A DNA stretch of 64,000 nt from an uncultured Holdemanella sp. (GCF_934754935.1 NZ_CAKVJB010000001.1:1-64000), one strand, 5' to 3'; numbered from the stretch's first letter, positions 52,494 to 61,627 are shown. Notes: a model not told the origin generated them from the letters alone. A program made the numbers and translations.

Positions 52494-53747
52494 ATGAAGA
52501 TTTCAAATGTGGAAGTAAAAGATTTAGTAAATACATATGGAAGTCCTTTGTATGTATATGATCAAAGAATGATTGAAGATAAATTGAATGCGTTTAAAAC
52601 TTGTTTAAAAAGTTCTGAAATTGATTGTGATGTGATCTATGCGTCGAAAGCTTTTAATTGTAAAGCTATGATTCAATTGGTTTCAAAGATGGATTGTTCT
52701 TTGGATGTTGTCAGTGGTGGCGAATTGTTTACAGCATATGTAGCTGGTTTTGATATGAATCGTGTTTATTTTCATGGCAATAATAAATCGATGGATGAAT
52801 TAAAATTGGCTTTGAAGTATAAAGTTGGAACGATTATTGTTGATAATCTTATGGAAGCTCGATTGTTGAGTGAATTGGCTAAAAATTTAGATTATACAGT
52901 ATCTATTTTACTTCGAGTCAACCCAGGAATTGAAGCACATACGCATGAATATATTGTGACAGCTAATATTGATAGTAAGTTTGGAATTTCAATTGAGAAA
53001 AAATCAGATATTTTAGAATTGATTCAAATTATCAATTCTTGTCCAAACTTATCTTTTGATGGATTCCATGCACATATTGGTTCACAGATCTTTGATAAGG
53101 AAGCTTTTGTACAAGAAGTCAATAAGATGTGTGAGTTTGTTTCAAATTTAGGTGTTGAAGTATCTACATTGAATTTTGGTGGAGGCTTTGGTGCTGTTTA
53201 TACAAGTGAAGATACACCGATTCCTGTAGATGTAGTGTGTGATACTTTGATTGAAGCGATGAAATGCAATAAAGAAAAATATGCACTCAATATCAATAAG
53301 ATTTGTATTGAACCAGGACGAAGTATTGTGGCGGAAGCTGGAAGCACAATTTATACGGTTGGTTTTATGAAGGAAACACCACATAAGAATTATATTTTTG
53401 TGGATGGTGGGATGAGTGATAATATTCGTCCTGCATTATATCAGGCTAAATATAGTTGTGTGATTGATGGAAAAGAAAATGAAATGGCGAGTAAACACTA
53501 CAAAGTTGCCGGAAAGTGTTGTGAATCTGGGGATGTGATCATTGAAGATGCATTTTTACCTGAAGCAAAACCGAATGATTTATTAATTGTGAAGACTACA
53601 GGAGCATATGGCTATTCTATGGCAAGTCACTACAATAAAGCACTTGGACTACCTGTCATCTTTTGTAAAGATGGAAAGAGTCAGTGTGTGATTCGTGGTG
53701 AGAATTATGAGGATTTGATTCGATTGGAGAATGATTTATGCGCATAA
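52494..53747 (+). CDS. lysA: Diaminopimelate decarboxylase
   Basis: LysA makes lysine from meso-DAP. 417 residues; PLP Lys in VIYASKAFNCKAMIQL, HIGSQIF, LNFGGGFG, CIEPGRSIVAEAG and CCESGDV. Being first after the lysine riboswitch, it is the most tightly controlled gene. AGAGGTG precedes the ATG; the end overlaps dapF by ten bases. Confidence 0.97.
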   Translation: MKISNVEVKDLVNTYGSPLYVYDQRMIEDKLNAFKTCLKSSEIDCDVIYASKAFNCKAMIQLVSKMDCSLDVVSGGELFTAYVAGFDMNRVYFHGNNKSMDELKLALKYKVGTIIVDNLMEARLLSELAKNLDYTVSILLRVNPGIEAHTHEYIVTANIDSKFGISIEKKSDILELIQIINSCPNLSFDGFHAHIGSQIFDKEAFVQEVNKMCEFVSNLGVEVSTLNFGGGFGAVYTSEDTPIPVDVVCDTLIEAMKCNKEKYALNINKICIEPGRSIVAEAGSTIYTVGFMKETPHKNYIFVDGGMSDNIRPALYQAKYSCVIDGKENEMASKHYKVAGKCCESGDVIIEDAFLPEAKPNDLLIVKTTGAYGYSMASHYNKALGLPVIFCKDGKSQCVIRGENYEDLIRLENDLCA

Positions 53748-54532
53748 AATTTAGTAAGTATCATGGCTTAGGAAATGATTTTATTCTTACAAGATATATG
53801 GAAAATATCGATATTCCAAAACTTGTTCAAGCCTGTTGTGATAGACATACAGGTATTGGAGCAGATGGAATGATTTTTGTGAAGGAAGATCCACTTGAAA
53901 TGGTTTACTACAATCAAGATGGTTCAAGAGCTCCGATGTGTGGTAATGGCATTCGTTGTTTTGCGGCCTATTGTTTTGATGAAGGTATCAATACAGATGA
54001 AGTGGTTCCAGTACAAACTTTGGCTGGTGAAAAGATCGTGCATCGTATATCGACTTCTCCATTTGAGGTATGTGTAGATATGGAACAACCCTTGTATGAC
54101 AATCGTTTGATTGATGTATCTGAAGATGAAAATGTATGGAAAAGAGAAGTTTGTGGGGTTGATACATATAGTTTATTTATGGCCACAACGCATACAGTTG
54201 TCTTTGTAGATAATGCGTTTGATGAAAAGAATATTGAACTAGGAAGAAAGATTTGTCATGATCCCTTATTTAAAAAACAGACCAATGTAAATTTTGTGCA
54301 AGTGATCGATGATACACATATTACGGTTATGACGTATGAAAGAGGCTGTGGTATTACATTAGCTTGTGGAACAGGAGCATGTGCAAGTGTTGTGGTCGCA
54401 AATAAGTTGGGATTTGTTCAAAATAAATGTGAAGTTCAATTAAAATTAGGAAGTTTAAAGATTGAAGTAAAGGACCATGTATATATGACGGGTCCTGCAA
54501 AAAAGATATGTGAAGGAGAATTTGTATGGTAA
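53738..54532 (+). CDS. dapF: Diaminopimelate epimerase
   Basis: DapF converts L,L-DAP to meso-DAP. 264 residues with the two active-site Cys motifs: MCGNGIRCFAAYC and LACGTGACASVVV. KYHGLGNDFIL at the N-terminus is the family signature. It overlaps lysA and dapA. Both lysine and peptidoglycan need its product. Confidence 0.96.
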   Translation: MRIKFSKYHGLGNDFILTRYMENIDIPKLVQACCDRHTGIGADGMIFVKEDPLEMVYYNQDGSRAPMCGNGIRCFAAYCFDEGINTDEVVPVQTLAGEKIVHRISTSPFEVCVDMEQPLYDNRLIDVSEDENVWKREVCGVDTYSLFMATTHTVVFVDNAFDEKNIELGRKICHDPLFKKQTNVNFVQVIDDTHITVMTYERGCGITLACGTGACASVVVANKLGFVQNKCEVQLKLGSLKIEVKDHVYMTGPAKKICEGEFVW

Positions 54533-55401
54533 AAGGATCAATTGTAGCTTTGGTTACACCCTTTCATGAGGATGGAACAGTAAATTTTGAAAAGTTAGGT
54601 GAATTGTTGGATTGGCATATTGAAAATTCAACGGATGGAATTTTGATTTTAGGAACATCTGGAGAAAGTAGTACGATGAGTCATGAAGAAGATGATGCGG
54701 TTGCTCTCTATACGATTGAAAGAGTCAATCATCGTGTGCCTGTGATTGTAGGAGCTGGTTCAAACTGTACGCAGACAGCGATGGAAAAGAGTTTAAAATA
54801 TCAAAATATGGGAGCCGATGCCTTATTGTTGATTAGTCCTTATTATAATAAGGCAAATACACAAGGTATGATTCGTCACTTTACTACGGTTGCCGATGCC
54901 GTACATATTCCAATTATTTTATATAATGTGCCAGGTCGTACGGGTTGTCACATTGATGAAGAAGCAGTCAAAGTATTGAGTCAACATCTAAATATTTGTG
55001 GAATTAAAGAGGCAAGTGGAAATATTAGTTATGCCACAAATATTGCGCGTTATTTAAGTGATGATTTTGTGATGTATTCAGGAAATGATGACATGATTAC
55101 TTCGATGATGGCACTAGGTGCTAGTGGTGTCATTAGTGTTTTGGCAAATTGTTTACCGAAAGAAACACATGAAATTGTACAGGATTATTTGGATGGAAAT
55201 GTGAAGGCAAGTCTAGAAAAACAATTGAAATATTTAGATTTCATTCATGCCTTATTTATTGAAGTCAATCCAATTCCAGTAAAACAAGCATTGAATTATA
55301 TGGGTAAAGATGTTGGTGGATATCGTTTGCCTTTGTGTGAAATGGATGAAAAGAATGCCAAGATTTTAAAAGGTAAAATGGAGGATTTGGGCTTATGTTA
55401 A
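54526..55401 (+). CDS. dapA: 4-hydroxy-tetrahydrodipicolinate synthase
   Basis: DapA condenses pyruvate with aspartate semialdehyde. 291 residues; ALVTPFHEDGTVN, GTSGESSTMSHEE, Tyr in IILYNVPGRTGCHID and the Schiff-base Lys in CGIKEASGN. It overlaps dapF and dapB by seven bases each. Confidence 0.97.
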   Translation: MVKGSIVALVTPFHEDGTVNFEKLGELLDWHIENSTDGILILGTSGESSTMSHEEDDAVALYTIERVNHRVPVIVGAGSNCTQTAMEKSLKYQNMGADALLLISPYYNKANTQGMIRHFTTVADAVHIPIILYNVPGRTGCHIDEEAVKVLSQHLNICGIKEASGNISYATNIARYLSDDFVMYSGNDDMITSMMALGASGVISVLANCLPKETHEIVQDYLDGNVKASLEKQLKYLDFIHALFIEVNPIPVKQALNYMGKDVGGYRLPLCEMDEKNAKILKGKMEDLGLC

Positions 55402-56093
55402 AAATTGCGATTGTAGGTACTGGAAAGATGGGTTCGCTTTTAAAGGAAACGGCTCAAAAACAAGGTATGGAAGTGGTTCAATGTTTTGAGAAAGGGATAG
55501 ACGATTATTGTATAGATGTAGATGTCGTAATTGATTTTTCGCATCCAGATAATTTAGCGAGTGTACTTGATTTTGTGAAAACGAAAAAGTGTGCTTTAGT
55601 CTATGGAACAACGGGATTAAATGAGAATCAAATCAATAGCTTAAAACAAGTTTCAGATGAAATACCTTTATTTTATTCGGCAAACTTTTCATATGGGATT
55701 GCCGTATTTGAACAGATTCTAAAACAATTTGCACCATTATTAAAGAATGATTTTGATATGGAAGTTCAAGAGATTCATCATAATCAAAAGCAGGATGCAC
55801 CAAGTGGTACAGCAAAGATGTTGGTGAATGCCTTAGATCCTGAAGATGAGTATACTAAGGTATATGGAAGAAGTGGTTTTACAGGGAAACGCCAACATGA
55901 AATTGGAATTCATTCGCTTCGTGGAGGTACTGTTGCAGGAGAGCATACGGTGTATTTCTTTGGGGATAATGAGACTTTAGAAATCAAGCATAGTGCCAAT
56001 TCACGCCAGATCTTTGTGAATGGGGCCTTAAAAGCTGCACAATTTGTCACAAATCGAAACCCGGGTTTATATAGTATGGAAGATATGATGTAG
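55395..56093 (+). CDS. dapB: 4-hydroxy-tetrahydrodipicolinate reductase
   Basis: DapB reduces the DapA product with NAD(P)H. 232 residues; N-terminal IVGTGKMGSLLKETA, VYGTTGLNENQ, and the substrate site EIHHNQKQDAPSGTAKM are present. It is slightly short (most are ~240-270) but intact. A short gap with AGGAGG leads to dapH. Confidence 0.96.
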   Translation: MLKIAIVGTGKMGSLLKETAQKQGMEVVQCFEKGIDDYCIDVDVVIDFSHPDNLASVLDFVKTKKCALVYGTTGLNENQINSLKQVSDEIPLFYSANFSYGIAVFEQILKQFAPLLKNDFDMEVQEIHHNQKQDAPSGTAKMLVNALDPEDEYTKVYGRSGFTGKRQHEIGIHSLRGGTVAGEHTVYFFGDNETLEIKHSANSRQIFVNGALKAAQFVTNRNPGLYSMEDMM

Positions 56094-56102
56094 GAGGTAT
56101 AT

Positions 56103-56780
56103 ATGGAAGCAGAACAAATTATTCGTTATATTCAAACGGCAGAAAAGAAAACGCCGGTAAAAGTATATTTTAATTCAGAAAGAGAAATTTCTTTCCCAAA
56201 TTGTAAAGTCTTTGGCAATGTTGTATTTGGAGATTGGAAAGATATTGAACCCGTTCTTTCAATGAATCCAGAAGTGGAATATGAAGTAGAAAATAATTGT
56301 CGTAATAGTGCCGTTCCTATGTTGGATCTAAAAGATATTCATGCACGTATTGAACCCGGTGCATTTATTCGTGAACAAGTTGAAATTGGGGATAATGCCG
56401 TTATTATGATGGGTGCTATTATTAATATTGGTGCTGTGATTGGTGAAGGTACAATGATTGATATGGGTGCTGTATTAGGTGGAAGAGCTACCGTCGGAAA
56501 ACATTGTCATATTGGAGCTGGAGCCGTTTTAGCAGGTGTTATTGAACCAGCAAGTGCCACACCCGTTATCATTGAGGATGATGTTTTAGTTGGTGCCAAT
56601 GCCGTAGTGATTGAAGGGGTTCATGTCGGAAAAAATGCCGTTGTAGCAGCAGGTGCAGTTGTCATTGATGATGTGCCTGAAAATGCCGTAGTTGCAGGAT
56701 GTCCTGCAAGAGTCATTAAGATGAAGGATGAAAAAGCTACACAAAAGACAAAGTTAGAGGATGCGTTAAGGAGTCTGTAA
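56103..56780 (+). CDS. dapH: Tetrahydrodipicolinate N-acetyltransferase
   Basis: 225 residues: an alpha/beta N-domain, then left-handed beta-helix hexapeptide repeats ([32 protein letters not shown]). The size and N-domain fit the acetyl-type enzyme DapH rather than succinyl DapD, so this organism uses the acetyl branch as bacilli do. It is the last gene of the riboswitch operon. Confidence 0.93.
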   Translation: MEAEQIIRYIQTAEKKTPVKVYFNSEREISFPNCKVFGNVVFGDWKDIEPVLSMNPEVEYEVENNCRNSAVPMLDLKDIHARIEPGAFIREQVEIGDNAVIMMGAIINIGAVIGEGTMIDMGAVLGGRATVGKHCHIGAGAVLAGVIEPASATPVIIEDDVLVGANAVVIEGVHVGKNAVVAAGAVVIDDVPENAVVAGCPARVIKMKDEKATQKTKLEDALRSL

Positions 56781-56796
56781 TGGATTCCTTTTTTTG
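56768..56796 (+). terminator. Terminator of the lys/dap operon
   Basis: AAGGAGTC pairs with GATTCCTT (one wobble) around a loop holding the dapH stop codon, followed by T5. Confidence 0.8.
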
Positions 56797-56798
56797 CC

Positions 56799-57550
56799 AT
56801 TACTAAAAAGTGTGCATTTGCACAAAAAAAGGGAATGGATTAATTGTAATTGAGTGAAAATATAATGGGATATTTGTGGATTCGATAAAATATTTTTTGA
56901 TTTATACATCTATTTTTCAAATGATTAAAAAGGTTTTAAAACAGTTTTAAATAAAGCTGTTTTGGACTTTTTGTGTAGATGTATAAAAATAAGTGGGAAT
57001 TGATGTACTAAAACTTAAATCATAAAAAAGAAACAGAGATTGTCAGTTGACTTGTATTTTGATAAAAAGCATTACTAAAAATCGTGATTTGCACGGAAAA
57101 TGGGAATGGATTAAATGGAATTAACAATAATTGAGTGAAAATATAATGGAATATTTGTGGATTTGATAAATTTTTTTTGATTTATACATCTATTTATTAA
57201 ATGATTAAAAAGAGTCCATAAGAGTTTTAAATAAAGCTGATTTTGGCTTTTTGTATAGATGTATAAATATTAGAAAAATTTATGTGTTAGAACATAAAGT
57301 GTGAAAATGCCTATATGCACATAAAATAGCATTACTAAAAAGTGTGCATTTGCACAAAAAAAGGGAATGAACTAAAGAAGATCAACTGGAGTTGAGTGAA
57401 AATATAATGGTAATCAGTGATATTTGTAGATGTGATAAATTATTTTTTTTGATTTATACATCTATTTTTCAAATGAATAAAAAGAGTCCAAAATGGTTTT
57501 AAATAAAGCTAGTTTGGACTTTTATTGTATAGATGTATAAATATTGAGGT
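56799..57550. repeat. Three tandem structured repeats (~265 bp), possible ncRNA genes
   Basis: Units start at 56799, 57071 and 57331, each with ATTACTAAAAA. Each then has a small dyad (TGTGCA-TT-TGCACA in units 1 and 3; CGTG-ATTTG-CACG in unit 2, a paired T-A to C-G change), GGGAATG, an identical TTGAGTGAAAATATAATGG (TATAAT at 56861, 57142, 57403) and 39-50 bases later a long hairpin closed by TTTATACATCTA/TAGATGTATAAA (56901-56987, 57181-57267, 57453-57541). The apical loop TTTTAAATAAAG is invariant while the stem around it varies. No open reading frame exists. The units could be small RNA genes or a DNA-structure repeat; no known family was recognised. Confidence 0.75.
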
Positions 57551-57560
57551 TGTCTTTATA

Positions 57561-57609
57561 TTGAAATGTTATAACAATAGTTCTATAATAAAATTAAATG
57601 ATATAACAT
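57561..57609 (+). promoter_or_regulatory. Promoter and candidate operator of the sugar-phosphate isomerase operon
   Basis: -35 TTGAAA (57561-57566) and -10 TATAAT (57584-57589) are 17 bases apart. A perfect palindrome TGTTATAACA (57567-57576) fills part of the spacer and a half copy TATAACAT recurs at 57602-57609, so a repressor could bind both. The regulator is not identified. Confidence 0.7.
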
Positions 57610-57626
57610 TTTAATGGGAGGCAATT

Positions 57627-58163
57627 ATGGAAATTAAAGATCCTAAAGTAGTTCATGATTATTTAAATGGTGTGATTGAAGGTGAAGATGTTAAGAAGAG
57701 TACAAAACTATATGCAGATGCTAAGACATTCTATAAGGATGTAGATTCAAGTATTTCAGATGATCAAATTATGTATGAAGTATATTCTTATGAACATGAT
57801 GGTTTGTGTTATGGTTTGACGGTGATGCAGCCAGTATGTGTAAATGGGGAATGTAATGTAACGCGTGGCCATTTCCATGAAGATTTAGATTGTGACGAAA
57901 TCTATTGTGGTATGGGTGGAGAAGGTCTTCTTTTATTGATGGATGAAGACTATCATTGTCATGCAGAGAAAGTGTATTGTGGTAGTGTACACTATATTGA
58001 TGGTCATTTGGCACATCGACTTGTGAATACGGGAAATAGTGAGTTGAAAGTACAATGTATGTGGCCAAGTCATGCGGGTCATGATTATAAGCGTGTAGAA
58101 GAGCATCCTTTTACTGTAAGAGTGTTTAAGCAAAATGGTGAATTGAAAGTGGAGGAAGAATGA
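57627..58163 (+). CDS. Cupin-type glucose-6-phosphate isomerase
   Basis: A 178-residue cupin GPI, unrelated to the common large Pgi enzyme. Metal-binding motif TRGHFHEDLDCDEIYCGMGG (His, His, Glu) and a second His in IDGHLAHRLVNTG fit the family known mostly from archaea. It interconverts glucose-6-phosphate and fructose-6-phosphate. AATGGGAGG lies seven bases upstream. It overlaps the mannose-6-phosphate isomerase gene by four bases. Confidence 0.87.
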   Translation: MEIKDPKVVHDYLNGVIEGEDVKKSTKLYADAKTFYKDVDSSISDDQIMYEVYSYEHDGLCYGLTVMQPVCVNGECNVTRGHFHEDLDCDEIYCGMGGEGLLLLMDEDYHCHAEKVYCGSVHYIDGHLAHRLVNTGNSELKVQCMWPSHAGHDYKRVEEHPFTVRVFKQNGELKVEEE

Positions 58164-59884
58164 GTTATCTAAATTTTAAATCGGAATATGATCGTTTTCC
58201 TAAGACGACAATAAAGAATCATAGAGCGTTTCATGGATGTGATGCAATCTATCAGGAGTTAAATAAGAAAATTAATAATAGGAGTGTTGTAGTTTTTGAT
58301 TATTATCCAGGTGTAGATGAAGATGAAGTATATGAACTAATCAAACGCTTCAATTTTTCTTTAGAAATCAATATGCATGATCTTTTTAAAGATGGCAAAA
58401 CTATGACCGAACAAATGAAATACAATCTAACGGATGATCGTGTGTTTGGCAAGATGTATTATGGCAATCTTGTGGATTTTATGGATGAAGATAAATTAGA
58501 AGAAGCTAAAAATAAGGTGAAAGAACATCATGGTTCTACTATCATTTATGGAGTTGGTGCTGGTTTAGTAAGTCATGGTGATGTGTATGTCTACTTTGAT
58601 ATGGCACGTTGGGAAATTCAACTTCGTTATCGTAAAGGGATGGCAAATTATAATTGTGATAATTTTGGTGAAGATATTTTAAAGAAATATAAGCGTGGCT
58701 ATTTTATTGAATGGCGTATTGCCGATAAACATAAGGCTGAACGGTTTAATTGTTTTGATTATGTGGTGGATACAAATAAATCAAACGATCCAAAGATGAT
58801 TTCGAGTGATACATTTAAGATAAGTTTGCATCAATTATCAAAACAACCATTTCGTACTGTACCATACTTTGATCCAGGTGTATGGGGTGGTCAATGGATG
58901 AAGGAAGTTTGTAACTTAGACAAGGATCAGCCAAATTATGCATGGAGCTTTGATGGTGTGCCAGAAGAAAATAGTATTCTATTTGACTATGATGGAATTA
59001 CTGTAGAACTTCCGGCTATGGATCTAGTATTGTATCAACCAAAAGAATTATTGGGAGAACAAGTCTATTCTCGTTTTGGAGCTGAATTTCCTATTCGTTT
59101 TGATTTTCTAGATACGATGGAAGGACAAAACTTATCTTTGCAGGTGCATCCATTAACGGAATATATTAAAAAGAGTTTTGGTATGAGCTATACACAAGAT
59201 GAGAGTTATTATATTTTAGATGCCAAGGAAGATGCCCATGTTTATTTAGGTCTAAAAGAAGATATTCAACCCAATGAAATGATTTCTGATTTAGAGTCTG
59301 CGCAACGTGGTGAAATTGTATTTGATGCCAATAAGTATATTAATAAGTTTCCGGCAAAGAAACATGATCACTTCTTGATTCCAGCAGGAACTTGTCATTG
59401 TTCCGGAAAGAATGCGATGGTTCTAGAAATTAGTGCAACACCATATATCTTTACTTTTAAATTGTGGGACTGGCAAAGACTAGGTTTAGATGGACTTCCT
59501 CGACCTATTAATATTGAACATGGTAAACATGTCATTCAATGGGATCGTACTACAAAATGGGTCAAAGAACACTTAGTGAATGCGATTTATGAAGTAAAAG
59601 AAGATGGAAATGATTGTAAGATTGAGCATACGGGTTTACATGAACTAGAATTCATTGAAACAAGAAGATATACAATCAAAGAGAATTCATTCCATAAAAC
59701 ACATGGTACAGTCAATATGTTGAATCTAATTGATGGAAAGAGTGCAGTAATTGAAGGTGATTTTGAACCGTTCATTGTGCATTATGCAGAAACCTTCATT
59801 ATTCCTGCAAGTATCAAGGAATATACAATCAAGCCTTATGATTGTGATGAAGTGAAAGTATTAAAGGCATATGTAAGAAATTAA
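58160..59884 (+). CDS. Class I mannose-6-phosphate isomerase with extra N-terminal domain
   Basis: 574 residues, far longer than simple ManA. The C-terminal ~350 residues are a type I PMI cupin: zinc ligands in NLSLQVHPLTEY, DESYYILDA and IPAGTCHCSG. The N-terminal ~210 residues look like a degenerate nucleoside-kinase-type domain (VVFDYYPGVDEDEVY; IIYGVGAGLVSHGDVYVYFD), with no proper P-loop. With the cupin GPI it would link glucose-6-P, fructose-6-P and mannose-6-P. The true substrate may differ from mannose-6-P. Confidence 0.8.
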   Translation: MSYLNFKSEYDRFPKTTIKNHRAFHGCDAIYQELNKKINNRSVVVFDYYPGVDEDEVYELIKRFNFSLEINMHDLFKDGKTMTEQMKYNLTDDRVFGKMYYGNLVDFMDEDKLEEAKNKVKEHHGSTIIYGVGAGLVSHGDVYVYFDMARWEIQLRYRKGMANYNCDNFGEDILKKYKRGYFIEWRIADKHKAERFNCFDYVVDTNKSNDPKMISSDTFKISLHQLSKQPFRTVPYFDPGVWGGQWMKEVCNLDKDQPNYAWSFDGVPEENSILFDYDGITVELPAMDLVLYQPKELLGEQVYSRFGAEFPIRFDFLDTMEGQNLSLQVHPLTEYIKKSFGMSYTQDESYYILDAKEDAHVYLGLKEDIQPNEMISDLESAQRGEIVFDANKYINKFPAKKHDHFLIPAGTCHCSGKNAMVLEISATPYIFTFKLWDWQRLGLDGLPRPINIEHGKHVIQWDRTTKWVKEHLVNAIYEVKEDGNDCKIEHTGLHELEFIETRRYTIKENSFHKTHGTVNMLNLIDGKSAVIEGDFEPFIVHYAETFIIPASIKEYTIKPYDCDEVKVLKAYVRN

Positions 59885-59913
59885 AAAGTGACAGCCTAAA
59901 TGGTTGTCATTTT
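59884..59913 (+). terminator. Terminator after mannose-6-phosphate isomerase gene
   Basis: AAAAGTGACAGCC pairs with GGTTGTCATTTT (wobbles) with loop TAAAT, followed by GTGTTTT. Confidence 0.75.
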
Positions 59914-60016
59914 GTGTTTTCGCTTTTGTGCATACATTCTTTGATCGGTGATTTGCAGGATTCTTGATAATGAAGTCTTTTCAGATTTATTAATATGAAA
60001 AGTTCCAATAAACGAG

Positions 60017-60314
60017 CTATAATATCATTTTCACAAATTCACATATATATTGATCACCCACATCATGTCCAAAATGATCATTTACATATTTTAAGTGATC
60101 TAAGTCACGATAACACAAAGTTTCGGATATTTTATAATCTAAAATTTTCTGTATTTCATCCTTAAAATAATAGCGATTACCATCTTGCGTTGATGTATCA
60201 ATTCTAGCTTGTTGATTGTGTAATATCATGAATGAAGTGAGCGTAAGATAATTTATCTTCCCATTCCATACTAATTGTGACAATGTGATAGTATCGGTTG
60301 TCTTTATCTTTCAT
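60017..60314 (-). pseudogene. Remnant of a PAS-GGDEF diguanylate cyclase gene
   Basis: Minus-strand frame from 60314 encodes MKDKDNRYYHIVTISMEWED and ...AHFIHDITQ, typical of the PAS end just before GGDEF. A frameshift near 60210 moves the sequence to another frame: ARIDTSTQDGNRYYFKDEIQ, then TLCYRDLDHLKYVNDHFGHD, the start of a GGDEF domain. It stops at 60017 before the GGDEF motif itself. Both ends are lost, so no product is expected. The flanks 59914-60016 and 60315-60410 show nothing else recognisable. Confidence 0.75.
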
Positions 60315-60410
60315 GTTCTATTCACAAGGATTATTTATATTTCTTGTAAAGTGTGGATATATCCCTGTGAATCGCATAAAATATTATTTATCTCGTAAAA
60401 AGCGAACGAG

Positions 60411-60493
60411 TTTAAGGGGAAATGACCTTAAACATATTGACTTTCCCTTATTTTTGATTATGATTTAAGGGAAACAAGACGCTTTAAGGGAAA
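60411..60493 (+). promoter_or_regulatory. Fic promoter with four TTTAAGGGAAA operator copies
   Basis: TTTAAGGGGAAA at 60411-60422 (with CCTTAAA at 60426-60432 forming a dyad), inverted TTTCCCTTA at 60442-60450, TTTAAGGGAAA at 60464-60474 and again at 60483-60493. They surround and overlap -35 TTGACT (60437-60442) and -10 TATGAT (60459-60464), spaced 16 bases. The layout fits repression, perhaps by the winged-helix end of the Fic protein itself. Confidence 0.72.
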
Positions 60494-60516
60494 AATGAAA
60501 GACAGGTGTTTAAATA

Positions 60517-61563
60517 ATGAGACCGTTTAACTATTCAAAAATCAAAGAAGATAAGTGGGATTCAGAAATTCTTGGTCTCATAGCAGCAATATACAAGTTC
60601 GCAGGGAAACAAGAACTATATCTAAAGCAAAGACCAGACGAGTTGGAGAAACTTGTGGAGATAGCAAAGATTCAGAGTACCGAGGCTTCAAATGCGATAG
60701 AGGGTATTGTAACAACCAATACAAGAATTAAGCAGTTGGTGGAGGAGAAGACCACACCAAAGAATAGAGATGAAGAGGAAATCGCAGGATACCGTGATGT
60801 ATTAAATATCATCCATGAGAGTTTTGATACGATTCCTATTACACAAAACTATATTTTACAGTTGCATAAAATACTATGCAGCCATATGAATAATCCACTC
60901 GCTGGGCGAACCAAGAATGTACAGAATTATATTAGTGCCACATATCCAGACGGACGTACGGAGGTGCTGTTTACACCATTGGCACCATTTGAAACACCAG
61001 AAGCTCTTGATAGAATCTGTGAAGAATACAACAGGGTAATTGGAAATTATGAGGTGGAGCCATTATTGGCTATTCCTATTTTTATACATGATTTTCTGTG
61101 TATCCATCCATTTAATGATGGTAACGGCAGAATGAGCAGATTGCTTACAACTCTGCTACTTTATCGTAGTGGATTTTATGTTGGTAAGTACATCTCGCTT
61201 GAAGCCAAAATTGCAAAGAATAAGGATTTGTATTATGAGGCTTTGGGTCATTCACAGGATGGCTGGCATGAAGGAGAAGAGGACGCAGTTCCTTTTATCA
61301 AATATTTGCTTGGAACAATTCTTGCTGCTTACAAAGATTTTGAAGACCGATTTGAAATTGTAGAAGAAAAACTTCCGGCAATTGAGATGGTTCGTAAAGC
61401 TACACAGCAAAGGATTGGAAAATTCAATAAACAAGATATTCGAGAACTATGCCCGGCACTCAGTGTGAGTTCGATAGAAGGTTCACTTCGTAAGCTTGTA
61501 GCAGAAGGAGAACTTCGCAGGGAAGGCAGAGGGAAATCTACATTTTATATTAGATTAAAATAA
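60517..61563 (+). CDS. Class II Fic-domain protein with C-terminal winged helix
   Basis: A 348-residue Fic protein, which transfers AMP (or another nucleotide part) to target hydroxyls. The active-site motif HPFNDGNGRMSRLL lies near residue 197. An N-terminal inhibitory helix carries SNAIEG (residues ~56-61), matching the (S/T)xxxE(G/N) motif of self-inhibited class II Fic. The flap region is YPDGRTEVLFTPLAPFETPE. The last ~60 residues are a winged helix (FNKQDIRELCPALSVSSIEG, then LREGRG-like wing). Codon use is slightly more GC-rich than its neighbours, suggesting transfer. The ribosome site (ACAGGTG) is modest. Confidence 0.9.
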   Translation: MRPFNYSKIKEDKWDSEILGLIAAIYKFAGKQELYLKQRPDELEKLVEIAKIQSTEASNAIEGIVTTNTRIKQLVEEKTTPKNRDEEEIAGYRDVLNIIHESFDTIPITQNYILQLHKILCSHMNNPLAGRTKNVQNYISATYPDGRTEVLFTPLAPFETPEALDRICEEYNRVIGNYEVEPLLAIPIFIHDFLCIHPFNDGNGRMSRLLTTLLLYRSGFYVGKYISLEAKIAKNKDLYYEALGHSQDGWHEGEEDAVPFIKYLLGTILAAYKDFEDRFEIVEEKLPAIEMVRKATQQRIGKFNKQDIRELCPALSVSSIEGSLRKLVAEGELRREGRGKSTFYIRLK

Positions 61564-61569
61564 GAATCA

Positions 61570-61615
61570 GCCCGATTTCGTTTTTAGAACATGTTCCCGT
61601 GTACGAAAAATGGGC
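61570..61615 (+). terminator. Hairpin after fic, probable terminator
   Basis: GCCC..TTTCGT pairs with ACGAAA..GGGC, with the inner palindrome GAACATGTTC, followed by ATTTTATTG. The T run is weak. Confidence 0.5.
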
Positions 61616-61627
61616 ATTTTATTGTTA

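Noticed and set aside
56799..57550. A CRISPR array
   Set aside because: Units are ~265 bp and almost fully conserved, with no short repeats and unique spacers and no cas genes nearby.
57769..58133. Minus-strand open frames within the cupin isomerase gene
   Set aside because: They are His-rich frames caused by ATG/GAT-rich codons on the opposite strand, with no start signals.
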